A stretch of DNA of 13,835 bases, taken from NCBI GenBank assembly GCA_964469165.1, contig CAYXXZ010000084.1, positions 1 to 13,835 on the forward strand. The letters are read 5' to 3'. A program made the translations under genes and the position numbers. The DNA comes from CAYXXZ01 sp964469165. Lineage in GTDB: Bacteria; Pseudomonadota; Gammaproteobacteria; Pseudomonadales; Porticoccaceae. Under the pieces are notes generated by a model. The model saw nothing but the letters and a program-made list of their open reading frames with translations. It was not told the DNA's origin and made no database searches. Numbering within the stretch: the first letter of the stretch is position 1; every line of letters begins with the position of its first letter. Positions 13,684 through 13,835 of the stretch are shown in pieces.

Positions 13684-13835
13684 TCAATGAATCTTTCCGG
13701 CCCGCGAAAAGCTCGGCAGGCTGAAAAACTCGTCCCAGTGCATCCAGATGGCGAAAGCCTTGCCGACGATATTGGCTTCGGGCACCGGCCCCCACACGCG
13801 GCTGTCGCTGCTGTTGTCCCTGTTGTCGCCCATCA
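13684..13835 (-). CDS. lepB: Signal peptidase I, C-terminal fragment (cut by window edge)
   Basis: The last 49 complete codons of a type I signal peptidase, which cleaves signal peptides at the outer face of the inner membrane. The visible part begins MGDNRDNSSDSRVWGPVP, the highly conserved box E of the S26 family, and continues to a short Trp/Phe-rich tail ending in SRAGKIH and TGA at 13686-13684. The catalytic Ser and Lys lie outside the window. The stop is 38 nt upstream of the DUF4845 start, consistent with one operon (lepB-DUF4845-rnc-era-recO-acpS). Confidence 0.93.
   Translation of the reverse strand, partial: MGDNRDNSSDSRVWGPVPEANIVGKAFAIWMHWDEFFSLPSFSRAGKIH

Noticed and set aside
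13646..13795. Longer N-terminus for the DUF4845 protein
   Set aside because: It would lie inside the lepB 3' end in another frame; the GGGAGG site and the membrane-anchor N-terminus set the start at 13645.

Overview
All recognisable genes in this window lie on the minus strand, so transcription runs from high to low coordinates. Gene content and order (lepB, DUF4845, rnc, era, recO, acpS; cysM; relA, mazG; adk; tsaB; uppP; apeB; trpS) point to a chromosomal segment of a Gammaproteobacterium. The synthetase-only (EFDD-type) RelA, the adk/tsaB neighbourhood and the trpS N-terminus fit the Pseudomonas/Cellvibrio/Marinobacter side of the class. The exact genus cannot be read from the sequence. 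Most of the window is housekeeping DNA, and no phage, IS element, CRISPR array, tRNA or rRNA was seen.

Layout in the direction of transcription. (1) 13835-10580: the 3' end of lepB, then a DUF4845 small membrane protein, rnc, era, recO and acpS, packed with short gaps or overlaps as one operon. It covers protein export, RNA processing, ribosome assembly, recombination repair and ACP activation. The pdxJ gene that usually sits between recO and acpS is absent. (2) 10501-6400: cysM with its own sigma70-like promoter, then relA and mazG (3 nt apart), covering cysteine synthesis, stringent response and NTP clean-up. (3) 6399-6087: an intergenic region with 17 tandem heptamers and the adk promoter. 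(4) adk, followed by a perfect hairpin. (5) An AT-hook, coiled-coil, histone-H1-like protein with its own promoter and a strong intrinsic terminator. (6) tsaB, whose TTG start and Shine-Dalgarno lie directly behind that terminator. (7) A 317-nt spacer, then uppP, a beta-hydroxyacid dehydrogenase and apeB, joined by ATGA overlaps. (8) A second repeat-rich spacer (52-361) with three further 7-bp-period arrays, then the first 17 codons of trpS.

The least ordinary parts are the short repeats with a shared 7-bp period in two separate intergenic regions, one pair inverted around a spacer and ending exactly on the apeB stop codon; the three-AT-hook protein between adk and tsaB; and the terminator abutting the tsaB ribosome-binding site. 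I found no clear evidence of a new multi-gene system.
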